Positions 45,034 through 55,266 of a stretch of DNA of 64,000 nucleotides are shown here, piece after piece; the first letter of the stretch is position 1; every line of letters begins with the position of its first letter. The DNA lies in contig JAKLMB010000013.1 in assembly GCA_022813625.1 (NCBI GenBank), positions 806,001 to 870,000 on the forward strand, read 5' to 3'. A program made the position numbers and the translations under genes. The notes beneath the pieces were generated by a model. The model saw only the letters and a program-made list of their open reading frames with translations. It did not search any database and was not told the DNA's origin. This DNA is from Aaosphaeria pasadenensis (lineage: Eukaryota > Ascomycota > Dothideomycetes > Pleosporales).

Positions 45034-47010
45034 TCAAGGCGACGTCAACGGCCCGGTATGATCCCTCAACGTCGCCACGAGATCGTCCTCCCTGAGCAAC
45101 TGCAGCAGCAATTTATCCTGCACCTCCTTCCACTTCCTCAGCACGCTCAACTCGTCCTGACTCAGCCACTTCTCCTCATTCCCCACGACATCGCTCCTCT
45201 CGGCTTTATTCAGCAGCTCCCGCACCTTCTCCTTCTCGAACGCAATGCGCTGCAGGATGCGTATCATGCCTTTGTACGTGTCGTGCAGGAGCTTCTCGCG
45301 CGCGCGCTGCCGGTCGTACCAGATGAGGTGGATGGAGTGCTTCGCCTCGCGGCGCTCGACTTTCGGGATCTCTTGTGTTTGCACGAAGCCTTGGACTGCC
45401 ATTTCGTTGGCGATCTGGCGGATCTCGCCGGCGGGCATCATCATCGTGTTGCAGGTTTGGCGCTCGTCGAGTTTGCCTTTCTTTTTGAGGGCGCGGATGA
45501 GTTTGACGCCGAGGGGCCCGCGGTCGCCGCCGCGGGACTGGATCGTCGTTTCGATTTCGTGCTGGATGAGGGATTTGGAAAGCTCGTCGAACTCGACGTG
45601 CCATTGTGAGAAGCCGGCGCGGGAGTGCCAGGTGGTGAAGTGGAAGGGGTCGTCGGCGAGGCGGCGGATGTGGCAGTCGATGACTTTGGTGCGGGTTTGG
45701 TAGCTGAGGGTTGTAGGATCGACGGGTGGGTTGATTTGCCGGTTCGTGGTGTCGTAGCGGACGCGCGTGTCGGCTTCAACGAGTCGGACGACGTGGTAGG
45801 GGTCTAGGCCGTCAAGGATGTCGAGGTCTTTGTCGAGTTTCTTCGCGACGTCTTGCGCGGTTACGAGGTGCTTGTCTTGGACATCGGGTCCCATTGCGTC
45901 CGGGTCGGAGGGGGGTGGATCGGCGTAAGGTTCGTAGGCGCGGGCTATGGTTGTTTCCATGAGGCGGAGCATGACTTCGTAGATTTTGGCTGTGACGGGG
46001 CCAAGGCGTTGCTCTACGAGGTGGACGAGCTGTTCGGTGCGGAGTGCGACCGAGACCTTCTCTGGGTTCGTGCGGATGACGAGGCCGCTTTCTAGCATAA
46101 CGATGTTATTTGCGTCTCGTGGTTGCCATTCTAGCGCGCCTTGTTTCAGGCGTTTTGTGGTCCTGCTGAAGTCGGGGTCGGATGCTAGTCGCTTTCGAGT
46201 GTTGCATTTGGGCACTCGACACCAGTCGTCCCGCATGGCTCGTTTCCGTGAATTGATTTCAAAGACCATTTGCTCTTTTGCTTTGACGCCGCTGGGCATC
46301 TTGCCGTCGTGCTGTTCACCGAGGACTTCTCGTTGCACCATGCCCTGGATATCTCCTGGGGAGAGGTATTGGATCTCGTCAACTCTTATTATCCATCCTT
46401 CCAGCATGAGATGATGTATGATAGCATCTAGCTCTTCTTCAGATTGGATTGTGAGATCATTAACATCTTCCTCTCCCTCTCCGTGACCGTTACTGTGACC
46501 GTTGCTATGCCCATTTGCTCCATTCGCGGTGCCATTAGGTTTGTGGCCATTCACCTTTCCGTTCACTCGTCCGCTGTCGGAGCCTGCATCGCTATTGTTG
46601 TCTGACGGAGGAAAGTATGCTTCCCGTAAATCTTGGATTCGAGTATGGCCGAGCGCAATCAGATTAGACATCACATTCGCGGCCTTGCCACCGAACCGAT
46701 CTTCGACCGCCTTCAGAATTTTGCCATACCGCACGAGCGAATATGCCTGCTGCCAATCTATCTCGTAGTACGTCGTGGTCGGGTCGAGGAATGAAGAGTG
46801 GAAGACGAGGTGCTGCTGGATCAGTACGATGAGTCCATACTTGATCTGCCTGCTGTTGAGGTAGGATGCTCGGACGATGGAGGGTAGAGTCTGGCGACCG
46901 TGACGAGCGAGAACGGTAAAGATTCGTGAAGCAAGTTCGCCGTATTGGTCTTCCACAAGCAACGTGCAGAGTTTCGCAAGGATGGGCGTGTCGCGCTGAG
47001 CGTACGACAT
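45034..47010 (-). CDS. RPC82: RNA polymerase III subunit Rpc82 (RPC3)
   Basis: One exon of 658 residues. Rpc82 is part of the Pol III-specific Rpc82/34/31 trimer that opens the promoter. The N-terminal winged helix (L-C-T-L-L-V-E-D-Q-Y-G-E, then F-T-V-L-A-R-H-G-R and L-N-S-R-Q-I-K-Y-G-L) is typical, followed by further winged helices with K-L-D-E-R-Q and a C-terminal coiled-coil/Leu-rich end (V-L-R-K-W-K-E-V-Q-D-K-L-L-L-Q). A low-complexity Asn/Gly/His insert lies at ~150-185 (N-G-H-S-N-G-H-S-N-G-H). Divergent from Qcr2. The sense strand is C-rich in the middle and G-rich over the last ~250 bases. Confidence 0.94.
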   Translation of the reverse strand: MSYAQRDTPILAKLCTLLVEDQYGELASRIFTVLARHGRQTLPSIVRASYLNSRQIKYGLIVLIQQHLVFHSSFLDPTTTYYEIDWQQAYSLVRYGKILKAVEDRFGGKAANVMSNLIALGHTRIQDLREAYFPPSDNNSDAGSDSGRVNGKVNGHKPNGTANGANGHSNGHSNGHGEGEEDVNDLTIQSEEELDAIIHHLMLEGWIIRVDEIQYLSPGDIQGMVQREVLGEQHDGKMPSGVKAKEQMVFEINSRKRAMRDDWCRVPKCNTRKRLASDPDFSRTTKRLKQGALEWQPRDANNIVMLESGLVIRTNPEKVSVALRTEQLVHLVEQRLGPVTAKIYEVMLRLMETTIARAYEPYADPPPSDPDAMGPDVQDKHLVTAQDVAKKLDKDLDILDGLDPYHVVRLVEADTRVRYDTTNRQINPPVDPTTLSYQTRTKVIDCHIRRLADDPFHFTTWHSRAGFSQWHVEFDELSKSLIQHEIETTIQSRGGDRGPLGVKLIRALKKKGKLDERQTCNTMMMPAGEIRQIANEMAVQGFVQTQEIPKVERREAKHSIHLIWYDRQRAREKLLHDTYKGMIRILQRIAFEKEKVRELLNKAERSDVVGNEEKWLSQDELSVLRKWKEVQDKLLLQLLREDDLVATLRDHTGPLTSP

Positions 47011-47595
47011 AGTGGGGATATAGGTTCAATGCGACAGGCCTTTATGGAGGATGAAAAGGGATGTCGAGATGGGTGGATGTTTCTGCTTCAGCGCAGTGGC
47101 TCAAGGCAGCCTCTTGCGCCGCTCTATTACTATTGTTCTGCCCGTTATGATTCATCCCTTCGAAATAAAGTTGCGGCAGCGGCGGGACCGAGGCCTTACC
47201 GGATAAAATGTATGAAGTTGAAGTCGAAGGTGAAAGAAAAGCATGCCTCTCGAATGGCACAAAGCGGGTCGCAAGAAGTCACAGCATGTTCTCAAGGGTT
47301 TACGAATTCCCGGTTCTGTGAGAAAGGCGGAGAGAATTCAATTCGAAGATTCGTTTCTAATTACGAGCAAAGAAAAAGTTCATCGAAGCTCTGGCTGGGA
47401 GTCGCAGCTACGAAACTATTGGGCGGGTCATGGAAAATCATATCACCGGGCTCTCGACCAATCAGAGCATCGATGATCAGAACGACGATTCTCAACTCTA
47501 AACTTCATCACGACAGCCGACTGCATCTCCATCCCATCCATCCATTGCCCTCCGCCCACTACCTCCTGCCCCGCAGCACGGCGCTCTCCTTCACA
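47011..47595. other. Shared promoter region of divergent Rpc82 and Qcr2
   Basis: 585 bp. A plus-strand frame in phase with Qcr2 stays open through all of it, with Ser/Arg/Lys-rich content unlike any Qcr2; this is taken as leader sequence, not coding. Confidence 0.55.
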
Positions 47596-49148
47596 ATGTT
47601 CCCCCGTTCGACAGTCTGCCGGGGCGCGCAAAGTGCTGTTCGCCGCTCAGCCGTCCACCCGGCCCAACGCCGAGGCCTCGCTGCTCCTGCATCAGGATCT
47701 TTCCAGTACCAGTCCGGCGACGCAAAGGGCGTCAAGTTCGCCAGCAGAGACTTCGCAGGACCTACCACCACTCTTGCTTTGGTTTCGAAGGCTGGAACCC
47801 GATACCAGCCACTTCCCGGGTTGACTGAGGGTCTCGCAGCATTCGCTTTCCGGGTACGCCCATTTAACATTGATAATCGCAATGGAACTGCTTGACTAAC
47901 GGTCAATTGGCCTCCAGAACACCGAGCGAAGGTCGACGTTGCGAATTGTTCGCGAATCTGAGCTCCTTGGAGCCGAAGTCCGCGCCTACCATACCCGCGA
48001 AAACCTCGTCCTCGAAGCCAAGTTCCTCCGCGATGACCTTCCCTACTATGTCGAGCTTTTGGGCGAGGTAGCATCCCAGTCCAAGTTTGACCGTACGCTG
48101 AGCTTCCCATAACGATGGAATATGAGATACTGATGAAGTTAGAATATGTCTACAAGGAGGAGGTCCTTCCCCTCATCATCGCAGCCCACAAGCGTTTCCT
48201 CGCCAATCCCGCTGAGATGGCCGTCAACTCTGCCCACAGCCTCGCTTTCCACCGTGGTCTTGGAAACCCCACTGCCTCCGCCTCCTCCGTCCCGTACACG
48301 CAGTACCTCAACGCGGAGGCGATCGAGTACTTCTCCAAGATTGCATACGCCAAGTCCAACTTCGCCGTTGTAGCCAACGGTGCCGAGCACGGCGAGTTCT
48401 CCCAATGGGTCAACCAGTTCTTCGACGGAGTCCCCGCTGCACCAATTGAGCAGACTGGTGTTGGTGCTGAGCAAACCAAGTACTTCGGTGGTGAGGAGCG
48501 TATCGCACACGCTGGTGGCAACGCCGTCGTCCTCGCATTCCCCGGCTCCAGCTCCTTCACTGGCAAGTCCTACAAGCCTGAGGTCGCTGTTCTCGGTTCC
48601 CTTCTCGGTGGTCAGTCCAACGTCAAGTGGTCTCCCGGTTTCTCCATCCTCGGCAACACCAAGGCTTCCCCCTCCACCTACGTCAAGACCACCAGCGCCA
48701 TCTACTCCGATGCCGGTCTTCTCTACACCAGCATTGTTGGATCTGCACAGAACGTCGCAAAGTCTGCTTACGCTGTCGTCGACGCCATCAAGAAGGTCGC
48801 CGCTGGCGAGATCAGCAAGGAGCAGTTCGCTAAGGCCAAGGCCGCAGCTAAGTTCAAGGAGCTTGAGAACGGCCAGGACACCAAGGCCGGCATTGAGCTC
48901 ACTGGATCTGGCCTTGTCAACAACAACCAGGCCTACCAGATCGACGAGGTCGCCAAGGCCATCGACGGTGTCAGCGAGGAGGCTGTCAAGAAGGTAATTA
49001 TCTCGTTTCTGAAGTTTTCACAATACATCATTGCTAATATATTTGTTCTCAGGCTGCCGCATCATTACTCGAGAACAAGGCTACTGTTTCATCAGTTGGT
49101 GACCTCTTTGTGTTGCCATTCGCCGATGAGTTGGGTCTCAAGGTGTAA
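47596..49148 (+). CDS. QCR2: Ubiquinol-cytochrome c reductase core subunit 2
   Basis: Exons 47596-47853, 47918-48092, 48143-48993 and 49053-49148 encode 459 residues. Core 2 is a catalytically dead M16 peptidase relative in the bc1 complex, facing the matrix. The first ~30 residues are an Arg/Ala/Ser-rich presequence (M-F-P-R-S-T-V-C-R-G-A-Q-S-A-V-R-R). Conserved blocks are L-V-S-K-A-G-T-R-Y, L-A-A-F-A-F-R-N-T-E-R-R-S, A-Y-H-T-R-E-N, Y-V-Y-K-E-E-V-L-P, and L-L-G-G-Q-S-N-V-K-W. The zinc motif H-x-x-E-H of active M16 enzymes is absent, as expected. Codon choice is strongly C-ending, as in highly expressed fungal genes. The ATG at 47596 is preferred because the presequence starts there, although the frame is open upstream. 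Confidence 0.95.
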
Positions 49149-49710
49149 AAGTAGATTACGTAGCTGGGAGGATAGATGGCAAAATCTCGCCGTAGGGCTT
49201 GGGGGCTTGTGTACCATAATCTGTGATTAGTCCCTGATAGAAGTGTCTTATATGAAGCAATTTTCTTTGTTACGCATCGAATTCTTAGTTCAGATGTGCT
49301 GATGATTTTCTGCGATTTTCTTGGTATTTAGAACTGATATCTTTAACCACTATTATAGAACCACGGCTGCTTGAGGCACAGCAATCATGAAAATCAAATC
49401 ATTCCGATCAAATATGAAAGCTGATTTCGATTTCACTCACTGAATAATGAAGAGAATAACTACTGATACAAAATCTATTGATCCATCAACTTGTTCGAGC
49501 ACAGAACCTAGCAATTGCTTCTGGACAATCTGGGGTGTTCTCTTTCCCCTCCCTCCCACGTGCCAACGCGTGCGTGCATCCCAGCACGTCACACCCGCAC
49601 CGACAACCTCCACAACCAACAACCACCAAACAACCACCCAAAACAACAAACCACAACCACAACACCACCTCCACACCACATTCATAAAAACCCCAATAAC
49701 ACAAGAAACA
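49149..49710. other. Intergenic between Qcr2 and CENP-W
   Basis: T-rich 3' flank of Qcr2, then CT/CA-rich promoter sequence of CENP-W with CACGTG and ACGCGT sites at 49557-49571. No gene seen. Confidence 0.6.
49557..49571. promoter_or_regulatory. E-box CACGTG plus MluI cell-cycle box ACGCGT
   Basis: CACGTG (49557-49562) and ACGCGT (49566-49571) lie side by side ~140 bp before the CENP-W ATG. ACGCGT is the binding core of the G1/S factor MBF (Mbp1-Swi6), and CACGTG is bound by Cbf1-type bHLH factors. A cell-cycle control of this kinetochore gene is inferred. Confidence 0.4.
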
Positions 49711-50120
49711 ATGGCACCAACGACCCTCTACCCGCGCGCAACACTCAAGAAAACCCTAAAAGCCCACGCGAACAAGCCCCTCGCCAAAAACGTTGACATC
49801 CTCGTACGTCCGATTTCCCTTCCTCAGACTCGAGAATACCGGCTAACGTGTGGAATAGGTGTTTCTAAATTACACTCTTTTCCTGCAAGAGTACGTTTCC
49901 CCCTCCCTTCCGCTTCCCGAATCGAATGGAATTGAATGCTGCGAGTGAAAAGCGCAACGGGGGTGTTATTCACATGGAAGGATGGCAATGCTGACAAGAG
50001 GGTGTTTTTAGGGTCATGAAGGAGGCGAGGATAGAGTCGAAGAAGGCGGGAGAGAGGGGAGTGTCGGCGAGGAGTGTGAGGAAGGTTCGGGAGAACTGCT
50101 TGAGGAAGTTCAAGGGTTGA
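49711..50120 (+). CDS. Kinetochore histone-fold protein CENP-W (Wip1-like)
   Basis: Exons 49711-49803, 49859-49890 and 50012-50120 encode 77 residues; all joins are GT..AG and keep frame. The protein is a single histone fold: L-Y-P-R-A-T-L-K-K-T-L-K-A-H (helix 1), V-D-I-L-V-F-L-N-Y-T-L-F-L-Q-E (helix 2, built across two introns), and a helix 3 with S-A-R-S-V-R-K-V before the basic end C-L-R-K-F-K-G. That matches CENP-W, which pairs with CENP-T and joins the CENP-T-W-S-X nucleosome-like particle at centromeres. Length is typical (75-90). Exon 1 is C-rich and exon 3 is strongly G-rich. The 32-nt middle exon makes automated annotation easy to miss. Confidence 0.85.
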
Positions 50121-50381
50121 AGGGACTGGCTCTGCGTCGTATGATGGAATTGCAGGATACGGGACGAGAAGGGATAAGGGATAATGGATTTGGCGTTATG
50201 GCTGTTTGTTGTGGTTATGATACCCCATGGCATTTTTTAGGGAAGGAAATGGGAATTCAATAAATGGTTAATGAGTGAGGGGAATATCAATTGTTTATGT
50301 TTCCACGGCTTCGTACTACTAACGTTGGCGTCGCCGCAATATACTGCGTACAAATCCAACATGCAGGGTGTGCTTGAAACG

Positions 50382-52868
50382 CTACTTCAACTTCTCACTA
50401 ACAGTCGGCACGATCCACCGATCAGAACACTTCGTCCCGACCACAATCGCCGGAATCTCCACCTTAACATCAACAGCAACCCCACTCTCGCTCCCCTCAA
50501 CCTGCCTCACCGCGCCCTTCAAGCGCGCGATGACGACTCCCAACAACACCGCACTCTCAACCAATCCCTTAAACTCCTCCTTCCATGCTGTCTCCGCACC
50601 GCTGGCCTTCGCGCCTGCGGCCCCTTGCTTCTTCATGCCCTGCAACCTGCCCTTCGCGTTCTGTAGCGCGGTCTCCATGTCTGTCCACAGCCCGCTCTTC
50701 GGATCCAACATACTCGCAGCGAACGCCGCGTTCGGCTTCTCGTACGGTCCGAACGGCTGGAGGAGCGCCTGGTGTTGCGCGAAGGGCTCCACCTCTGGAG
50801 GCTGCAGCGCGAGGAACGGTTTCATGCGTAGCTCGTAGCGGAGCTCTTCCGTGCTGAAGGGTCGTTTGGGAACGGGCACGAGGCGCAGGTACAGGAGAAT
50901 GGTGTACAGTTTCGCCATGGCGGCGCTGAGGTCTTGGAGCGCGGTTGCTTCGCACTGCAAGGACTCGATGTGAGATGAGTATTCCACGTTTTCGGGGTCC
51001 GCGGTGTCGATGGTGCTGCTGGCGATGCGCTGGGCGTGGTGCTCGGAGATGCGGGAGAGGACAAGGGCCCGTCGCGAGGCGATGGTCGAGAGGAAGTTGT
51101 ACATGCTTGCGTATTCGTCGGGCAGGTAGATGTCCTGTTCGAAGCCGAGGAGGACGATGCGCTCGACCATCCAGAGCTTTTTGTGGTAGGTCCAGGTTGT
51201 GAGGGCGTCGTGGAGGACTTGCTCGCGGATCCCCATTTCGTCGACCACGCGGTTGATGTCTTCGTCGACGATGCCGGCGTCGGCTTGCAGGTTGTCCCAG
51301 CCGATGATTACATGTGTCATCATACGGCGCAGGCGGCAGCGGTTCTGGCCGAGGGCGGTCCAGAAGTCGAGGTAGGGCTGGCTGGCTCGTTCTATGAATT
51401 CGTCGACGAGGAGGGAGAGTTGGAGTCGGGGCGATTTTGGCATGAGTGGGTTGCGTGGAGGTGAAAGCGCCCAATTTGACTGGTCTGTGACGGGGGACAA
51501 TGGGTACACGAGACTTTTCACATCTAGGAGAGGCAAAGACATTCCCGTATTGAGAGTCTCTGGGTGGAAGAGAATTGTTCCTAGATAGGACCTCGCGTAC
51601 GTTAAAGGCGCTGGCTTTCTGCCAGCGTATGCCCAAAGGAACGATTGGAATTCTATGGGATCCGAAGGGAGATCCACAAAGTTCGTTGCATGCTCGCAGT
51701 CTGTACAGATTTGTTGCAGCTTCTCGAAAGCGTCCTTGAATTCAAATTCGACGATCGGCCGTGGCGGTACAGTGGAAGCTAGTCTGCGTTGGATCTTTGT
51801 GGTGAAGGAGGATGGTACTGGTTTTCCAAGTGGCTGTGTGTCTTTGATGGGTTGAAGATTAGATCTGATGGGTGGCCAATATGACTCTAGTTGAGAAAGG
51901 GGGCAGTCGGGATCTAGGGCTATGAGGAAGTCTTTGCGAAATTGAAGGCGAGTAATAATGGCGGAGCGAACATCTTCGCTGAGATCCGTTCTGGTAGGGC
52001 TGGTCAGAATCATCTACCAATGGAATGCTCGAGCAGACTTACTCGCTCTCGATGTTCTCTATGGCAGCGTCCAGTTCCCTCATGAAAACATCCAACGGTA
52101 TTTGGACAAACAGCACTCGGTTGTACGTATGTGTGCAGAAGTCTTCTTCTTCGAAGTAATCCCTCCCCGTGACTTTGGCGATCACGTAGTCACAACACTT
52201 GATTACTGCAAGGCAATAGGCTCTTAATGCTTCAAGCAAAACCCCTGGTCTTCTTTCGTCCGGTATGGATCCTCGATAGAACTGGGCCTGGGCGAGTGTC
52301 TTAGGCTCGGGCCACAGCAAATTGTCGATGTAGACTGACGTGAAAAGAGTTTGTGAGAGAGGGTAGCCAGTGTGCCATGCCATCTCGTGACACAGAAGCT
52401 GGTCCATTATACCGACCAGCTCTTCTGGCAATATGGAATTCAAGGCGTCATAGTCATGTTCAAGAGTTTCTCCAGGTTTCAAGAATCCACTGTCCATTTT
52501 GGAGTCCATGATCTGTATTGGGTAGTTAGGCTACTGCGTGTATGCGTACAGAAGTGGTCGGGAGCAACGATACCTCCAGAGCCCCGATGGACTCAAATAA
52601 TGTGAACAAATCATCTTTCACAAGCTGGCCAACCTCCAAAGCTACAGAAAATAATTAGCGGACTATACTAGGTATCTTGAAATTGATAATGAACAGTAGC
52701 TGAAGGGCATCAATGCCAAGCAAACTCAGTGGGGTGCCTGATATACCCGGGAAACATCGAAAGCTGAAAGACAGAACTGAGAGGAAAGACTATACCGTTG
52801 CAGGCGCGAGTGAATTTCTCAGTGATATCGTGTACTTTCGGTTCTGGGGGTCTCGTGGATTGCTGCAT
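50382..52868 (-). CDS. MAK10: NatC N-acetyltransferase auxiliary subunit Mak10/NAA35
   Basis: Exons 52868-52796, 52641-52574, 52512-52043 and 51999-50382 encode 742 residues. Mak10 is the ribosome-binding scaffold of NatC, which acetylates N-terminal Met before hydrophobic residues. Diagnostic N-terminal sequence: L-F-T-L-F-E-S-I-G-A-L-E-I-M-D-S-K-M-D-S-G, then L-L-C-H-E-M-A-W-H-T-G-Y-P-L-S-Q-T-L-F-T-S-V-Y-I-D. The last intron uses the second AG (at 52000), because the first one would give a stop; it is 43 nt. The long last exon is helical with a Lys-rich stretch (K-G-R-L-Q-G-M-K-K-Q) before the acidic/hydrophobic end. The start at 52868 is the only ATG just before the first conserved region. 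Confidence 0.9.
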
Positions 52869-53456
52869 GGCTCTTCTGAGCGGCAGACTCACATTGTGTC
52901 GCTTATCCGAATCTCGGTGGTCGTTGGGATGGCCTGAGCGCCCGTCAATGAAGAGTTTACGAATTGTTAGAATTACAAGCACAAACTAGGATTTATTAAA
53001 GGCAGTATGACATCAGCTTCCTCATGCACGGCTGTGTTGTTGCGCAAAGGATGCTCTGCCATGTTTGGGTGATGGAGTAGAGGGTTCCGATGCGGAAGAG
53101 ATTATGTGACTAGAAGGGAAGCGCGGGCGGGTTGGTAGGTGGTGGTTGAACTTGGGTTTGGTTTTGGTGAGGTTTGCAGGTTTAAGATTGGTAAAGTGGA
53201 CCAACAACGGATCGTCAACTCATTGCAATTGGCACCACAGGACACAGATAGAACACATAAATAATCAATCATTGGACACAAGCGCGAGGCTCAGAACCCG
53301 TCGTGCATTTAGATTCGGTGATGTTACAGAATATACAGAGCCCGGTGCACTGCCATTTTCTCCTTCCGCTGGTCCTTCATAGACACCTCCGCATCATTCG
53401 CGGATGCCAATTGCCATTGCCATCACCAATCATCTCATATCTCCAATTGCACACGT
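52869..53456. other. Intergenic between Mak10 5' flank and F1-epsilon 3' flank
   Basis: No gene seen. The part near 52.9-53.0 kb is the probable Mak10 promoter. Confidence 0.6.
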
Positions 53457-53813
53457 CTAGGATGAAGCAGCGGCCTCGGTAGCGTTGGCAGCGTTGGCAG
53501 CGTCGAGGTTCTTGACCTCACCCTGCTTGCCGTTCTAGATGTCCTTCCATCAGCATCCAATCCCCGAATCCGCAATTGCATCCTCTTTCAACACTCACCT
53601 GCCACTTGGCGAACCTGAGCTCGCTCTCGCCTCGCCTCTCGGCAGCGATTCTCTTATCCTCCTTGAGGGAGCGGCGGACAACGCGCGATGCGACGGCGAT
53701 GTAGCGGTTGTAGCTAGAAAAATCGTTAACGACAAGTCCTATGGATCGATTGCGGGACCGGCGGCGGCATGGAGGGCGTACGTGATACCTGCGGCTTTCC
53801 ACGCGGCTGTCAT
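53457..53813 (-). CDS. ATP15: Mitochondrial F1-ATP synthase epsilon subunit
   Basis: Exons 53813-53782, 53713-53599 and 53534-53457 encode 74 residues. The sequence M-T-A-A-W-K-A-A-G-I-T-Y-N-R-Y-I-A-V-A-S-R, split as two blocks over the first intron, is the family signature (W-K-A-A-G-x-x-Y-x-x-Y). It is followed by V-R-R-S-L-K, A-E-R-R-G-E and L-R-F-A-K-W-Q-N-G-K-Q-G. The protein sits at the foot of the F1 central stalk with gamma and delta. There is no cleavable presequence, as is usual for this subunit. The tail is Ala/Asn-rich. A CACGTG box at 53941-53946 lies ~130 bp upstream. The first donor is the GTACGC at 53781; an upstream GTATCA would break frame. Confidence 0.92.
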
Positions 53814-54400
53814 TGTGGCGGTATGGAGTTGGAGGACGGGGGATTCGTTCGGTGGAGGAGATGGAGAGTTTGGTGGATGAAAGAGTCGATGAGCTTGGGT
53901 ATCTTGAGCCGCGAGAGCTTCCGATGCGCTAGTTCACGATCACGTGATTCACCTACGTTCCCTTCGCAACTGCGTGCACCAATGTACCACATTTCCAATA
54001 GATAGGCAACAAAATCGAATAAAGAGAATATTGCCTTCATTTGGTTTTCCAAAGAACTGAAAAATATATCTTTCATGTCAAATGGTTGTGCCACAACTTG
54101 GGTGATAACTATCGATTATCCTAGGAAGGTTGCGTGTTGATGAATATCTACCCCGGTACCTAACCTGAGTAAACAATGAGTATAAAATGTATGACGATCA
54201 AGTAGTTCTGACAAGGTTGAATGTAATATTCATGACTTGGTTTCATTTCTATACTCATGAGCCGCAACCGAGATATGACAACGACTTTCAATGGGTCGTG
54301 CCGTTCCCCGCTACATCATTGCAAGCAACCACGTCGAGCATCTGTGCCCGCTCGTCCTGAACGTGGATAGATCTGCTGCCATTCATACGTGTTATGTTCC
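53814..54400. other. Intergenic between F1-epsilon promoter and proteasome gene 3' flank
   Basis: Holds the F1-epsilon promoter with a GATCACGTGATT palindrome-like site at ~53938-53949, then AT-rich sequence. No gene seen. Confidence 0.6.
53941..53946. promoter_or_regulatory. E-box CACGTG upstream of F1-epsilon
   Basis: CACGTG within GATCACGTGATT, ~130 bp before the ATG of the minus-strand F1-epsilon gene. A bHLH (Cbf1-like) site is a plausible reading. Confidence 0.35.
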
Positions 54401-55266
54401 TCATGAGTCTGTCTCCATAGCCTCTGTCTCTTCGTCTCCTCCCTGCTGGTTCTCGAACGTTGCATCAAGCCACTCCGCAATGTCCTGGCCCTCATACAAC
54501 GCAAAGTTCTCCCCCACACCGGACACTCCAACACTGGTGTTGTCCACGGTCAGCTCCTTGTCTTGGCTTAATGACTCTTTAAGAGCCCTCAGCGCGTGCT
54601 TGACCAACTCCTCTCGCCCAGAGTCCGCGAATTCGTCCAAGTGTCTCTCAAGGTATGTCCTTGCCATTTGAGAACGAGCTCCAATACCGCAAGCAACCAT
54701 CTCCTGGGTAACTCCACTCGGCTGAAATTCAAATAGATGAGGTCCCTTCTGATCCACGCCAGCAATGAGCAGTCCCACGCCATAGGGTCGCTTGCCGTAT
54801 TGCTGAGTGTTTGTCTGTGCTCGGTCTGCGATGCGGAGTGTGATCTCGGAGAGGGGAATGGCGCGGTCATAAGTAAGGCGCGATGCAAGCGACTGCTGCT
54901 TCATGAAGTTCGACAAGACGCGTGCGTCTGAGGCAAGTCCAGCAAGTGCGACACCGTAGTGCGAGTCGATGGGTATTATCTTCTTTTGGTATGATGATAG
55001 CTCTTCGGCATTACGCTAATATGAATTAGCATAGGGAGCACAATCCGGCATGAATCTCTGTTACCTTGATGGCAGCGAGGACTGCGTGGGTCTTGCTGAC
55101 GATACCAACAACAACGGAACCTTGCTTGACGGCTTCGTTGGCGTATTCGACCTGAAAGATACGACCTTGAGGCGAACTGAACACTTGTTAACAGCAAATC
55201 CAAATTATGGCACCGACAGATTACTGACAAAGTCACCGAATCGTTGTCATAGTTATTTCTGAACAT
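54401..55266 (-). CDS. PRE5: 20S proteasome alpha6 subunit (Pre5/PSMA1)
   Basis: Exons 55266-55229, 55176-55065 and 55015-54401 encode 254 residues. The opening M-F-R-N-N-Y-D-N-D-S-V-T-F-S-P-Q-G-R is the Pre5/PSMA1 form of the alpha-subunit signature, built by the first splice. It is followed by Q-V-E-Y-A-N-E-A-V-K-Q-G-S, then S-H-Y-G-V-A-L-A-G-L-A-S-D-A-R-V-L, and R-P-Y-G-V-G-L-L-I-A-G. The C-terminus is an acidic tail (E-E-T-E-A-M-E-T-D-S). Alpha subunits form the outer rings and gate. Divergent from Vps55. No Rpn4-type PACE box was found upstream, which fits Pezizomycotina. Confidence 0.95.

Noticed and set aside
46945..47595. N-terminal extension of Qcr2 by ~217 in-frame codons
   Set aside because: The upstream part has no homology to Qcr2 and starts antisense inside Rpc82; the presequence begins at 47596.
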